Notes: a model not told the origin generated them from the letters alone. Shown: positions 1 to 9,079, numbered from the stretch's first letter. The stretch: DNA of 64,000 nt from Candidatus Aegiribacteria sp. MLS_C (GCA_002030045.1 LQBI01000013.1:62001-126000), one strand, 5' to 3'. Program-made: numbers and translations.

Positions 1-1539
1 ATGTCACTCTTCACCGGAGCCGCCGTGGTTGTTCTCATACTCTGGGTACCGGTAGTCTACCAGCAGCCTTCCGGAGTGAACGAGCACTTCATGCTCCTGG
101 CCCTCTGGGTCGGTCTGATGTACACGCTCTCCATGCAGAGCTTCAGGACCATCGGATACCCGGTGACCCTCTTCCCCATTTTCCAGGGTTACATGGCCCT
201 CACAGGCTACACGGTCCTTCAGGAGACGGGCTTCATACTGGCTGCCCTGCTGGGAATGGTGGTCTACACTGTGAGGATCGGTGAGAGCGCCAGGGAGATC
301 ATCCCCTCAAGCACCAGGTTCATGCTGGTGACGCTCCTTTCCCTCAGGCTGACGGCTCTTGTCATCCAGGGTTTCAGGAGCGGTATCCTGGAGGATCAGT
401 ACCTCACCGCCGCGGCACTGGCAGGATCGGTACTGCTGGCGGTCTTACTCAACCAGACCCTGCACGCTCTCATGGAATTCAGGGGATTCCACATGCTGCC
501 CCAGGTATTCCGGAAATGCCTCAGGTCGACGGTCTACCCGGGGTTCTTCGTGCTGTTCCTGCTTCCGGCAGCGATTCAGAGCCGGGGATCAAGCTCAGGC
601 GTCTGGGAATGGAACCTCGTAACCGGCGTCATCACCATCATCGTCATTCAGACCGGGCTCTCCCTGCTTCTTGACAGGGCCAGGTTCTCGCACTCGCGTA
701 CAAGGTTCCTTGAGAACGAGCTGGGCAAGCACTCGGAGATACTCACCGACCTGGACACATCCCTGGAGGCGCTGAGGAAGCTGGCCAGGTTCTGGTATCA
801 GGCGGCCGAGCCGGAGGCGGTAAGGGTTTCGTGGAAAAGCATATCGTTCACCTGTCCCACCGGCTTTGATCCCCCGGGAAGAGCCCCCCTGATGAGGGAA
901 GGTGATGAGGGGCTATCACTGGAGATATGGCCGACTTCCAGGACCACCCTTGACAGGGAGAGGGTAGAGATATTCATCCTTCAGACGGAGACGGTGCTGA
1001 AAAACCTGGAGCTGCGTGAAAGTGTCTACAGGAGCGGATGGAAATGCCTGGAGGCGATGGTCTACTCCCTGGACAAGTCCGACAGCAGGCAGACCGGCTA
1101 CAGCCGGATAGTCGCGGACATAGCGAAGGAGATAGGTCTGAGGATGGAGATTTCACCCGGTGAGCTGGAGGACCTGGAGATGGCGGCCATGCTCCACCTG
1201 ACCGCCGAGATCCTGGAAAAGGCCGAGGAGGACTGGCAGGAGGTCTTCCCTTCCTGCCCGTCGCGCACGCAGTTCCAGCTGCCTCCCGATGTAGTACGGG
1301 GGATCAGGCACATGAGGGAGAACTACGACGGGACCGGAAGACCGGACGGGCTTTCAGGCGGCTCCATACCGCTCATATCCAGGATACTGGCCGTTGCCAG
1401 CAGTTTCGTGGCCAACTCGTCCAACCAGTCCATCGAGGGTTCGCTCCTCGATATAAGGAGACGCTCGGGTCTCATCTACGATCCGGAGGTCGTCAGGGTC
1501 CTGGAATCCTTCACGTCCGCAGAGGAGCTGCTCTCCTGA
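1..1539 (+). CDS. Membrane protein with degenerate HD-GYP-like domain (5' end may be cut)
   Basis: The first ~225 residues form about eight hydrophobic membrane segments. A coiled-coil-like stretch (~230-265), a poorly conserved middle region and a C-terminal domain (~345-510) follow. The C-terminal part keeps the GYP-type block (ENYDGTGRPDGLSGG, then IPLISRILAVASSF and a SG..YDPEVV tail) typical of HD-GYP phosphodiesterases. The HD metal pair is absent: where ALLHDIGK is expected the protein has AMLHLTAEI, and the HHE motif reads RHMREN. It is therefore probably a non-catalytic signalling or scaffold protein. An ATG stands at base 1, but the true start could lie upstream of the window. The gene faces a convergent TPR gene, with a terminator between them. 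Confidence 0.75.
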   Translation: MSLFTGAAVVVLILWVPVVYQQPSGVNEHFMLLALWVGLMYTLSMQSFRTIGYPVTLFPIFQGYMALTGYTVLQETGFILAALLGMVVYTVRIGESAREIIPSSTRFMLVTLLSLRLTALVIQGFRSGILEDQYLTAAALAGSVLLAVLLNQTLHALMEFRGFHMLPQVFRKCLRSTVYPGFFVLFLLPAAIQSRGSSSGVWEWNLVTGVITIIVIQTGLSLLLDRARFSHSRTRFLENELGKHSEILTDLDTSLEALRKLARFWYQAAEPEAVRVSWKSISFTCPTGFDPPGRAPLMREGDEGLSLEIWPTSRTTLDRERVEIFILQTETVLKNLELRESVYRSGWKCLEAMVYSLDKSDSRQTGYSRIVADIAKEIGLRMEISPGELEDLEMAAMLHLTAEILEKAEEDWQEVFPSCPSRTQFQLPPDVVRGIRHMRENYDGTGRPDGLSGGSIPLISRILAVASSFVANSSNQSIEGSLLDIRRRSGLIYDPEVVRVLESFTSAEELLS

Positions 1540-1561
1540 AGTGCAAAACAACTCCTGTGCG

Positions 1562-1590
1562 AAAAACCGCCGGACCCCGGGGTCCGGCGG
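1562..1590 (-). terminator. Rho-independent terminator of the TPR gene
   Basis: A perfect 24-bp palindrome (12-bp arms, CCGCCGGACCCC at 1567-1578 and its complement at 1579-1590) is followed on the minus strand by TTTTTC. It lies 25 bases past the stop of the minus-strand TPR gene. The plus-strand side has no T-run, so it serves mainly the minus strand. Confidence 0.85.
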
Positions 1591-1614
1591 TCATCCGTAC
1601 GGGTATCAGGCCTG

Positions 1615-3180
1615 CTACTGGCTGTACCTCTCCACCCGGTCTATCTTCTCCTCGCAGAGGGCGATGGAGTTGCTGGCGGCGTTGATCATGGTCTGGGCGC
1701 TGCCGGCCCTGGACCCCGTGACCAGGGAGAGGTAGGAGATGGCCGTATTGAGTTCGCTGATGGCGGTCTCCCACGCGGGAATGTTCTCCGTCACAAGCTC
1801 CGATATCCTGGCCTTGCTGGAACCGCTCTGGTAGTAGAAGGCACCCATCATGTAGTTGGCCAGGGGATCATTTGGATAGGCGCTGGACAGCCTGGAGAAC
1901 ACGTTCTGCATGGATCCCCTCTGACCGCTGTCGCGGTATATGGTAGCAAGCAGGATGTAGGCTTCCCTGCTGCCTGTGCTCGAGATCAGGGACTCCAGCC
2001 TGTTGACGGCGCTGGTGGTCTTTCCTGCCCAACCCTCGACCTGGGCCGTGTATAGTATCCGCTGAGTATTGTCGGGATCGGCCTCGAGGTAGATCACTGC
2101 GTGGTCCGCAGCCCTGCCGTAGTCGCCGGTCCTCACATAGCACTGAATAAGCCTCTGACGAAGCCCGTGCATGTTGCTGCTTACAGCAAGAATGTCCTCC
2201 ATGTAGGGTATGGCCCTGGCGTAATCCTCGGTCTGGAAGTAGAGCAGCGACAGAGGGAACTTGATCGACAGGTTGCCTGGATTGCTGGCAAGGGCGCTCT
2301 CGAAGCTGGCGATGGCCTGGTCCAGCTCACCGAGTTCCTGGTAGGCCTCGGCCAGGCCGAGATATGCGTCCGGGTTCTCGGGATCTATGTCCACGGCGTT
2401 CTCGAAGTAGGTCTTGGCAGTGGCGGCGTCGCCACGGGCAAGATAGACCTGCCCCATTCCCGTGAGTGCCTGCGAGTTGCCGGGATCCTGAGCTATTATC
2501 TCCTCGAAAATCCCCAGAGCCTGGTCTACGGAATCAACCTCTTCCTCGAGGTAGACCTCTGCCAGCATGAACCTGGCTTCGAGGAGTTCGGGGTTCACGG
2601 CCAGGGCCTGCTTGAGAAACATGATCGCCATCGACCAGTTCTTCATCTGAACGCTGAAGGCCGCCTGGTCGAGTGCCTGCTGGGTCCTGCCTCCCACCAG
2701 CTCGCTTATCTGTTCCAGCATTGAAACGGAGAGGTCCTTCACCGGTTCGGAGTTCTTCTGGACCAGCGAAGGGTCTGCGTTGATGGTGTTTCCGGAGGCG
2801 GGGATGGCGATGTTCCACTGAACCTGGAAAAGCTCACCGCTCTGCGTTACATTGCCGTATATGATCATGTCGGCACCAAGGGCCACTCCTGCGTTCACCA
2901 CGAAGTCAGGAGGAACGCCGTACTCGAAGTGGGAGCAATTGAAACCCTGGTCCTCGAATGCATCCTCCAGGTCGCCCTCGGAGATGAAAACGTAGTCAGT
3001 ATTCTCCTCCATCAGGTCCTTGAGGTTGTCGTAGAGTTTCTCGCTGACCCACCTGGCATCGGAATTGCAGTAACCGAAGGGTACGATGCCCACTCTGGAG
3101 GCCTCTTCTCCACCCTGGGCCACCGCCGTGCTGCAGGCCAGAAGGGCCAGGCAGACAGAAGCAACAAAAAGTCTCATCAT
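1615..3180 (-). CDS. Secreted tetratricopeptide-repeat protein with TolB/CsgG-like N-terminal domain
   Basis: The 521-residue protein begins with a signal peptide (~1-21, cleavage near STAVA-QG; a possible lipobox ALLAC is also present). Residues ~28-150 (VGIVPFGYC..., then LGADMIIYGNVTQSGE) look like the nucleotide-free TolB-N/CsgG-type fold that periplasmic proteins use for protein contacts. From ~165 to the end there are consecutive TPR units with the A...YL..A and NP.N signatures (for example ALAVNPELLEARFMLAEVY). This suggests a periplasmic or outer-membrane scaffold. The start is well supported by GGAGG five bases before ATG. It appears monocistronic, with its own promoter and a strong terminator. 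No partner can be named from context. Confidence 0.8.
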   Translation of the reverse strand: MMRLFVASVCLALLACSTAVAQGGEEASRVGIVPFGYCNSDARWVSEKLYDNLKDLMEENTDYVFISEGDLEDAFEDQGFNCSHFEYGVPPDFVVNAGVALGADMIIYGNVTQSGELFQVQWNIAIPASGNTINADPSLVQKNSEPVKDLSVSMLEQISELVGGRTQQALDQAAFSVQMKNWSMAIMFLKQALAVNPELLEARFMLAEVYLEEEVDSVDQALGIFEEIIAQDPGNSQALTGMGQVYLARGDAATAKTYFENAVDIDPENPDAYLGLAEAYQELGELDQAIASFESALASNPGNLSIKFPLSLLYFQTEDYARAIPYMEDILAVSSNMHGLRQRLIQCYVRTGDYGRAADHAVIYLEADPDNTQRILYTAQVEGWAGKTTSAVNRLESLISSTGSREAYILLATIYRDSGQRGSMQNVFSRLSSAYPNDPLANYMMGAFYYQSGSSKARISELVTENIPAWETAISELNTAISYLSLVTGSRAGSAQTMINAASNSIALCEEKIDRVERYSQ

Positions 3181-3240
3181 TCTATCCTCCGTTTGTCGGA
3201 CTAGGAGTACAGCCCGAGCATGATTGATCGGTAGAGGGCA

Positions 3241-3269
3241 AATATGGCACCGGTACGCGGCACATGCAA
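3241..3269 (-). promoter_or_regulatory. Candidate sigma70-type promoter of the TPR gene
   Basis: On the minus strand TTGCAT (3264-3269) and CATATT (3241-3246) are separated by 17 bases, about 60 bases before the ATG at 3180. Similar TTGCAT boxes precede two tRNA genes in this window. Inferred by inspection only. Confidence 0.45.
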
Positions 3270-3276
3270 GAACGGC

Positions 3277-3912
3277 CTACCTCTCCAGGCAGAGCCACTG
3301 GAGGTTCCTTCCCGCCGTCCCGTCCCTTCTGAAGGAGTGAAACAGGTCCTCCCTGCACATTGTGCATTCAGGGAAGCTGTATACGATGGTCTCCTCCGGA
3401 AGACCCGCCGCCTCCATCTGGGAAATGGCGGAATTCCTCAGGTCAAGTCGCCCGGGAGGATTCCCATGATATCCGGACGACCGGGCAACACTTCTTTCCA
3501 CATCATCCCCGACAGTATAGCAGTCGGTACATATGCAGTTCCCGAGGACCACTATCTCAGGCGGTTCGGGATACAGCCTGAGCATCTCTCCGGCGATCCC
3601 TGCGGCCAGGCCTCTCCAGCCTGCATGGAAGCCGGCGGAGAAGCCGGCGGAAGCCAGGAAGACGGGAAGGCAGTCTGCGGTCCTTATTCCGGGACACCTG
3701 CCGCCTTCCGGAATTATCATTCCGTCACCCTCGGCCCACATCGCGGGATCGAACAGGATACCGCTGCCGTGTATCTGGCTCAGGAAGACCACTCCCTCGC
3801 AGTCGGAGGCATCTGCGCCCGAAATGCCGAATATCCGGTAGACGGCCCCCGGCAGTTCCACGGTAGCTGCTCCTCCAGGTCCGTACTCAGGCCTGATCTC
3901 CAGGACCCGCAT
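3277..3912 (-). CDS. pgeF: Laccase-domain protein, PgeF/YfiH family
   Basis: This is a single-domain multicopper-oxidase-like protein of the YfiH/LACC1 family. Members are zinc enzymes active on purine nucleosides, and in E. coli the protein edits mis-incorporated residues in peptidoglycan precursors. Family motifs are visible: FLSQIHGSG, the core GIRTADCLPVFL, GFHAGWRGLAAGI with the metal His, and the C-terminal HSFRRDG..GRN. The longer reading from GTG 3942 lacks a ribosome site, so ATG 3912 (211 residues) is preferred. It overlaps the end of the DinG-like gene by 26 bases and is the last gene of the recJ operon. Whether the substrate is a nucleoside or a wall precursor cannot be told. Confidence 0.88.
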   Translation of the reverse strand: MRVLEIRPEYGPGGAATVELPGAVYRIFGISGADASDCEGVVFLSQIHGSGILFDPAMWAEGDGMIIPEGGRCPGIRTADCLPVFLASAGFSAGFHAGWRGLAAGIAGEMLRLYPEPPEIVVLGNCICTDCYTVGDDVERSVARSSGYHGNPPGRLDLRNSAISQMEAAGLPEETIVYSFPECTMCREDLFHSFRRDGTAGRNLQWLCLER

Positions 3913-5803
3913 CTTCCACGCTTCCCTTCGATGATGATACACCGGAACCCAGGCAGTGTTCCATCACGAAATCAAGCACCATATCCTCGTGCACGATCCT
4001 GAAGGGCGGGATCGAATCCAGGAATATCCTGCCGTAGGGCCTCGTGACAATCCTCCGGTCCATTATCATCACAACGCCGGTGTCGTCCATGGACCTGATC
4101 AGTCTGCCTACACCCTGTTTCAGCCTCACGGCGGCAAGGGGAAGAGAATACCTGGCGAAGGAGCTGCCCCCCCTCCTCTCGATGAGGTCCATCCTTGCCC
4201 TTGTAAGGGGGTGCCCGGGTGAGGCGAAAGGGAGCCTGTCTATGACCACTGCCTGCAGCATGCTTCCCGGAAGGTCCACTCCCTCCCAGAAGGATGCGGT
4301 TCCCAGTATGACGGCCCTGCCGGACGCACGGAAATCCCTCAGAATACCGCTCCTTGACATCTCGCCCTGGGTCAGCAGCTCGAGACCCTGCGGCAGTTCC
4401 CTTTCGGCCATGTCCTTCACCAGCTTCAGGTTCCTGTAACTGGTGAAGAGCATCAGGGTCCTGCCCCCCAGAGCCTCGGCCAGTTTCCTGCCCCAGTGCC
4501 ATACCGTGACTGCCAGGTCCTCGTGGGAATCGTGGGGCGGAAGCCCGTCTGGTATCGAGAGCACCGCCTGGCCTGCATAGTCGAAAGGACTCCCGAAGCT
4601 CCTGCAGACCGCGTCCCAGGCCCCCAGCCTGTCCCTGAAAAAATCGAACTCGCCCGCCACGGTCAGTGTGGCCGATGTAAGTATGGTGGTGTCGAACCTG
4701 GAATAGACCATTTCCCTCAGGTCAGGTCCAATGTCCAGGGGCACCGCCTTCAGTAGCGGATGACGCCCTTCCGTCTCCACGAAGCAGCAGTACTCCTCGG
4801 TGCTCAGCTCCTGGAACATGCCTGCGGTGGTTCCGACTGCCGAAGCGGCCTGGGCCGCCGGCTGCAGTTCCTCGTCACCCTCCACCTCGGATGCCAGTTC
4901 CTTCGCGGCGATGACCACCTTGGAAAGCCCTTCCATATGCTCAACAGGGTCCCAGGGACCGGTCTCCGTTACACCGTAGGTAAGCTCCGTCACATAAGAG
5001 GAAAGCTTCCTGGCCAGTTCCAGCAGCAGAGCCTTCCGCTGGGTGTCCATCTCACTGAATGCGATGCCGTCGAAGATCGGAAGGAGCACCGCCTCACCCA
5101 GGGCCAGGCCCAGACATTCGCTGGCTGCGTCCTCAAGCCTGTGGCCCTCGTCTATTACCAGCACGTCAGCACCGGGGAGTACTTCCTCCGCAGCCAGGCC
5201 GGACACCAGCAGATGGTGGTTGAGTATCAGCACGTCGGCCTTCCTGGCCTCGCTCCTGGCCCGGTAGAAATGGCATCCGCCCCTGAAGGGGCACGCCGAG
5301 CCGGCACAGTCCAGGTGGTCCGACCTGAAATGCCTCCATACCGATGGATGCAGTTCGTGCTTATAGGAGGTTATGTCCCCGTCCGCGGTACTTCCGGCCC
5401 AGCTGGTGAAATCCTCGTCAGACTCGACACGGGTCCTCCCTCTGTCCCATTTGCGGAGGCAGAGGTAGTTGTTCCTGCCCTTCAGCACGCATACCCCGGC
5501 GTCGGAACCCAGCGCGGCCACCACCGCCGGCACGTCCTTGTTGGCCAGCTGGTCCTGCAGGGTTATCGTTGCGGTGGATATGAAAATCCTGCTTCCGGAC
5601 AGGAGGGCCGGCACTATGTAGGCCATGCTCTTGCCTATGCCCGTACCTGCCTCGAACAAGTGTATGCCCCCGGTGTGTATGGCCCTGCCCACAGCTTCCG
5701 CCAGGCTTATCTGTAGGGGTCTCGCCGAATAACCCGGCACCTCCTCATCCAGGCAGTCACCTGAGAACACCTCCCTGACCCTCTCCGTGAGCCCCCGGTT
5801 CAT
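3887..5803 (-). CDS. DinG/YoaA-family ATP-dependent DNA helicase with iron-sulfur domain
   Basis: Superfamily 2 XPD-like 5'-3' helicase of 638 residues. Walker A is EAGTGIGKSMAY (~residue 52) and motif II is DEGH in LVIDEGHRLEDAAS. The C-terminal helicase domain shows GTASFWEGVDLPG and the arginine-finger motif VGRLIRS. Between motifs I and II, four cysteines (YLCLRKW, then DCAGSACPFRGGC) match the 4Fe-4S domain of the family. ATG 5803 overlaps the recJ stop as ATGA, so translation is probably coupled; an ORF extension to 5869 is rejected. It likely unwinds R-loops, D-loops or forks during repair. DinG versus YoaA cannot be decided from sequence alone. Confidence 0.92.
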   Translation of the reverse strand: MNRGLTERVREVFSGDCLDEEVPGYSARPLQISLAEAVGRAIHTGGIHLFEAGTGIGKSMAYIVPALLSGSRIFISTATITLQDQLANKDVPAVVAALGSDAGVCVLKGRNNYLCLRKWDRGRTRVESDEDFTSWAGSTADGDITSYKHELHPSVWRHFRSDHLDCAGSACPFRGGCHFYRARSEARKADVLILNHHLLVSGLAAEEVLPGADVLVIDEGHRLEDAASECLGLALGEAVLLPIFDGIAFSEMDTQRKALLLELARKLSSYVTELTYGVTETGPWDPVEHMEGLSKVVIAAKELASEVEGDEELQPAAQAASAVGTTAGMFQELSTEEYCCFVETEGRHPLLKAVPLDIGPDLREMVYSRFDTTILTSATLTVAGEFDFFRDRLGAWDAVCRSFGSPFDYAGQAVLSIPDGLPPHDSHEDLAVTVWHWGRKLAEALGGRTLMLFTSYRNLKLVKDMAERELPQGLELLTQGEMSRSGILRDFRASGRAVILGTASFWEGVDLPGSMLQAVVIDRLPFASPGHPLTRARMDLIERRGGSSFARYSLPLAAVRLKQGVGRLIRSMDDTGVVMIMDRRIVTRPYGRIFLDSIPPFRIVHEDMVLDFVMEHCLGSGVSSSKGSVEDAGPGDQA

Positions 5804-7503
5804 CCCCTTCCTCCCGCATGCTTCCTGATGCCCTTGAGGACAAGCTGGATGCTGCCGTCGTTCCTCCATGTGTCAAGCGAGAGAGTGAATGCCAGGTCGA
5901 CCCTGCCGCCAAAGAGGGACTGGCTGTCCGCCATGCCGAAGCCTATCGCCCTGTAGGTGCCGGAACCTATCCTGAAGCTGCAGCTCAGGTGGGAGCCGTC
6001 CTTACCGACTGTACGCCAGTTCAGGGGGTAGGCGCCCCTGGCCAGCCAGACCGGCCTCCGGTTCCCCTCGCCGAAGGGCTCCAGCATGTCCAGGGCCCTC
6101 ACTGTGGCGGCGCAGTAGTCCCCGGGCTCCAGCCTTCCGTCAACGTACAGTACCGAGCCCAGATGGGGGTCCCACCTGCCGTCTTCCATCTCGGAGCGCA
6201 GCTCCTGCTCAAGCTCACCCACCCTTTCCGCCGGCAGCCGGAAACCCGCCGCCATGGGATGCCCACCGATGCTCTCCATTATTCCGCTACGTGCCTGTAT
6301 GTCCATCAGTATCGAATGTATGGGAATGCCCGGCACGCTCCTGGCGGACCCGTAGCCCCTGCCGTCCTCCAGTGAGATCATCAGCGACGGCACTCCGAAC
6401 CTGTCGGCAATTCTGGACGCCACTATACCGATCACACCCCGGTGCCATCCCTCCCCCGCCATCAGTATGCACCTGGGAGACTCCAGTTCCGCTGCTCGGC
6501 CCATGACCTGTCCCTCAACCTCCCTGTCCAGCTTCCTCCTGTTCCTGTTGTGGCCCTCCACGGTCGCGGCCAGAACGCGGGCCTCCCGAAGGTCCTCGGA
6601 CAGCAGCAGCGCCATGGCATCGTCGGCGCGGCCCATCCTGCCGCATGCGTTCAGCCTGGGTCCGAGATAGTAGGCCAGGTCGCCGGAGGTGAGTCCGCCG
6701 GTTTCCACCGAAGCTGACCGTGCAAGGGCCTCCAGCCCCGGGAAGGGGGACTCGCGAAGCAGTCCCAGTCCCCGGGAGACGAGGATCCTGTTGTCGCCGG
6801 TAAGGTCAACGACATCCGCCACCGTGCCCAGCGCAACCAGTTGAAGGAGGCCGTCCAGGTACTCCGTCCCGGCGTCCAGTTCCTCATAGACTCCTCTCAT
6901 GGTCATCCAGGCTACTCCCACTCCGGCGAGGACGCCAGCCGGGGATCCCGGTTCCAGGGCCGGGTCCACGATTGCGACGGCGGGAGGCATCTCTTCTCCA
7001 GGCTGGTGGTGGTCCGTGATAACGACGTCGACCCCGTTCCTCCGCAGTATGCGTACGTGCTCCGCGTCGGAAACGCCGCAGTCAACGGTCACAATCAGGT
7101 CCGCGCCGGCCCGGGCGCAGGCATCCACGCTGGAATCACCCAGACCGTATCCGTCTTCGAACCTGTCAGGAATGAAGAAGTCCGTTCCGGCGCCCAAATG
7201 ACATAGAGCCCTGAAAGCCGTGGCGGTGGCGGTGAGGCCGTCGGCGTCGTAGTCCCCGTGGACCATTATCCGCTGGCCGTTCCTCACGGCGGAGGCTATC
7301 CTGTTCACCGCCGCCCTCATTCCGGGAATGGAATCCGGACGGGAAAGGTGTTCGAGTCCCGGGTTCAGGAACCACAGGAGTGAAGCGCCTGTGTATCCCC
7401 TCCTGGCCAGCAGAAGGGCCACCGAGGGAGGAAGTCCGAAATCGTCCGGCGATTCCTGCATCTCGATGGCCGGTGCGGGTCGTGCAACCCATCGCTTTCT
7501 CAA
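5800..7503 (-). CDS. recJ: Single-stranded-DNA-specific 5'-3' exonuclease RecJ
   Basis: DHH-family exonuclease acting in RecF-type recombination and mismatch repair. The metal motifs are VHGDYDADG, IVTVDCGVSD and ITDHHQPGE. The DHHA1 part shows RLNACGRMGRADDA and GWHRGVIGIVASR, and an OB-like C-terminal domain follows. At ~567 residues it has the normal length. The open frame reaches back to 7566, inside the RNase P RNA gene. A TTG at 7503 has GGAGG five bases upstream and gives the family-like N-terminus RKRWVARP, so that start is used. It lies ~17 bases from the 3' end of the RNase P RNA, suggesting joint transcription. It is followed by the DinG-like gene with a 4-base overlap. Confidence 0.95.
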   Translation of the reverse strand: MRKRWVARPAPAIEMQESPDDFGLPPSVALLLARRGYTGASLLWFLNPGLEHLSRPDSIPGMRAAVNRIASAVRNGQRIMVHGDYDADGLTATATAFRALCHLGAGTDFFIPDRFEDGYGLGDSSVDACARAGADLIVTVDCGVSDAEHVRILRRNGVDVVITDHHQPGEEMPPAVAIVDPALEPGSPAGVLAGVGVAWMTMRGVYEELDAGTEYLDGLLQLVALGTVADVVDLTGDNRILVSRGLGLLRESPFPGLEALARSASVETGGLTSGDLAYYLGPRLNACGRMGRADDAMALLLSEDLREARVLAATVEGHNRNRRKLDREVEGQVMGRAAELESPRCILMAGEGWHRGVIGIVASRIADRFGVPSLMISLEDGRGYGSARSVPGIPIHSILMDIQARSGIMESIGGHPMAAGFRLPAERVGELEQELRSEMEDGRWDPHLGSVLYVDGRLEPGDYCAATVRALDMLEPFGEGNRRPVWLARGAYPLNWRTVGKDGSHLSCSFRIGSGTYRAIGFGMADSQSLFGGRVDLAFTLSLDTWRNDGSIQLVLKGIRKHAGGRG

Positions 7504-7519
7504 GGGATCCTCCAGGATA

Positions 7520-7966
7520 TTGCGAGGGTCAGGCTGTAAGCCGGGTTCTGTCAAGCTCCTAGACACCCCGCCGCGCTAGCGAACAGGGGTCGTAGAGCCA
7601 GTGGCCATCCGTCTGGGATGCCAGTTGCCTGGCAACTCTAGCGGCCAACCCGGAGGCGCGGGAACGGGCAGCTCCCTGCCGGACGGGCTTAGCCCGACCA
7701 GCTGTCCTCCCTATTAGGCCTTGCACCGGACAAGGTTTGCCGTGCGGATGCCGTTACCGGCATCCCGGTGGGCTCTTACCCCACCTTTTCACCCTTACCC
7801 CCGTTCATGGTGTTCTGTAACCGTGTGAATCGGTTCAGAACGGGGGCGGTATCGTTTCTGTGGCACGTTCTCTCCGTTGCCGGAGCCGGGATTTCCCCGG
7901 TGTCCTGCCCTGTGGAGCCCGGACTTTCCTCCCCCGAAGGGGCGGCCACTCGCCTGGCCCTCATTG
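7520..7966 (-). ncRNA. rnpB: RNase P RNA (type A-like)
   Basis: On the minus strand the universal core GAGGAAAGTCCGGGCTCC and AGGGCAGG are followed by GGGAAATCCCGG. The 3' part has AGAACCCGGCTTACAG. The terminal helix P1 can form between 7952-7962 and 7524-7534 with one mismatch, which sets the ends to within a few bases. This RNA is the catalytic part of the enzyme that matures tRNA 5' ends. A TATATT box lies a few bases before the 5' end; the -35 is unclear. It sits between the Zn-ribbon gene and recJ. Confidence 0.95.
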
Positions 7967-7979
7967 TCGAATATAACTG

Positions 7980-8705
7980 TTACCTGGCCTCAGCAAGGGA
8001 GCTGTCCTCGGTCCAGACCACGAACCTGCCGCATATCGGGCAAATGAAGGTGCTCCCCTGGCTTATCTCCACCGCGGTCTGGGGCGGAATTCCCGTCAGG
8101 CAGCCGCCGCAGTTCCCCTTTATCAGGCCCACTACCACCAGACCCTTCCCCGTGGACCGCAGCTGCTGGTATTTGTCAAGGAGCCTCCGCTCCATTCCGG
8201 CCGCTATATCCTTCCTCTCGGCCTGCAGGTCCTTCATGTTAACCTTCAGTATCTCCAGCTGACCGTCCAGGATCTCCTGCCGCTTCTCGAACCTCTTCCT
8301 GTTGCGCTCCCAAACCTTGCGTGCATCCTCCAGCTCGGCCTCCGCATCCTCCTCTTCGTACATCAGTTCTATTATGCGGCTGTCCAGGTCGCTGATCATC
8401 TTCTCAGCGAACTTGATCTGTTCAAGCATCGCCCTGTAGGCCTCGTTGGTCTTCATCTCCAGGAGCTTGTTCTTGAACTCCGCCAGCCGCTGTTCAGTAA
8501 CCTGCCTGCTCTCCTCCGCCTTCCGGCTCTCATCCCTTATGCCCTCCAGCTTACCGGTCTCACGCTCGAACTCCCTCTTCTGCCCCTCCAGTTCCCTCTC
8601 GTGGATCATCCTCTCCCTGGGGATCTCGTCCATCTCCGCCTGGACCCTGTCGATGCGGGAATCCACGTCCTGAATCTCCAGCAGCTTCCTAAGCTCTTCC
8701 TTCAT
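7980..8705 (-). CDS. Coiled-coil protein with C-terminal C4 zinc ribbon
   Basis: The 241-residue protein has a long charged N-terminal coiled coil (~1-180, e.g. RKLLEIQDVDSRIDRV and MKTNEAYRAMLEQI). A zinc ribbon with two cysteine pairs follows (GNCGGCLTGIPP, then FICPICGRFVVW). This layout is the conserved bacterial zinc-ribbon/coiled-coil family often annotated 'C4-type zinc ribbon protein' (COG1579), related to a flagellar chaperone-like protein of Helicobacter. Its exact role is unknown; nucleic-acid or protein binding is inferred. It lies directly upstream of the RNase P RNA on the same strand, with a tRNA operon before it. The ATG at 8705 has only a weak ribosome site. Confidence 0.85.
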   Translation of the reverse strand: MKEELRKLLEIQDVDSRIDRVQAEMDEIPRERMIHERELEGQKREFERETGKLEGIRDESRKAEESRQVTEQRLAEFKNKLLEMKTNEAYRAMLEQIKFAEKMISDLDSRIIELMYEEEDAEAELEDARKVWERNRKRFEKRQEILDGQLEILKVNMKDLQAERKDIAAGMERRLLDKYQQLRSTGKGLVVVGLIKGNCGGCLTGIPPQTAVEISQGSTFICPICGRFVVWTEDSSLAEAR

Positions 8706-8725
8706 GGGTTCCCGTCCCCCGTCTC

Positions 8726-8764
8726 CATATAAACTGAGAGGGGTACCCGAGCGGGTACCCCTCT
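8726..8764 (-). terminator. Hairpin after the tRNA-Met/tRNA-Val operon
   Basis: A perfect 12-bp stem (AGAGGGGTACCC at 8737-8748 and its complement at 8753-8764) with loop GAGC is followed on the minus strand by CAGTTTATATGG. It lies 72 bases past tRNA-Val and just before the Zn-ribbon gene. The T-tract is imperfect, so attenuation rather than full termination is possible. Confidence 0.6.
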
Positions 8765-8835
8765 GCCTGCCAGAGCGAGTGTGACTGGATGTTCACACCG
8801 CGACATGTATACACCGGATGCCCGGTCCGGAGGAA

Positions 8836-8912
8836 TGGTGGGCGGGACAGGATTTGAACCTGCGACCCCAAACGTGTGAAGCTTGTGCTCTAGCCAACTG
8901 AGCTACCCGCCC
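8836..8912 (-). tRNA. tRNA-Val (anticodon CAC)
   Basis: The cloverleaf has acceptor GGGCGGG/CCCGCCC and D-arm GCTC...GAGC. The anticodon stem is CAAGC/GTTTG with loop TTCACAC, and the T-arm contains TTCAAAT. The 3' CCA is encoded. It is cotranscribed after tRNA-Met, 17 bases away. Confidence 0.96.
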
Positions 8913-8929
8913 TTCTTCCTCTGAAAGCC

Positions 8930-9006
8930 TGGTGGGCCCACCTGGACTCGAACCAGGGACCGACCGGTTATGAGCCGGTGGCTCTAGCCAACTGAGCTAT
9001 GGGCCC
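8930..9006 (-). tRNA. tRNA-Met (anticodon CAT, elongator-like)
   Basis: Acceptor GGGCCCA/TGGGCCC is fully paired, including position 1:72, so it is not an initiator. The anticodon loop is CTCATAA and the CCA is encoded. A lysidine-modified tRNA-Ile2 cannot be excluded without identity-element analysis. Confidence 0.93.
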
Positions 9007-9018
9007 GGCAAGAGGTCA

Positions 9019-9047
9019 AATTTATGCCGGAAGGGTCTTTTTGTCAA
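9019..9047 (-). promoter_or_regulatory. Promoter of the tRNA-Met/tRNA-Val operon
   Basis: TTGACA (9042-9047) and TAAATT (9019-9024) on the minus strand are spaced 17 bases apart. The first tRNA base is at 9006, about 13 bases from the -10 box. Confidence 0.8.
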
Positions 9048-9079
9048 TACGAACCGCATTCGGGAAGACCGCGCAGCAC

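Noticed and set aside
7504-7566. RecJ start at ATG 7566
   Set aside because: It lies inside RNase P RNA. TTG 7503 has GGAGG and the family-like N-terminus.
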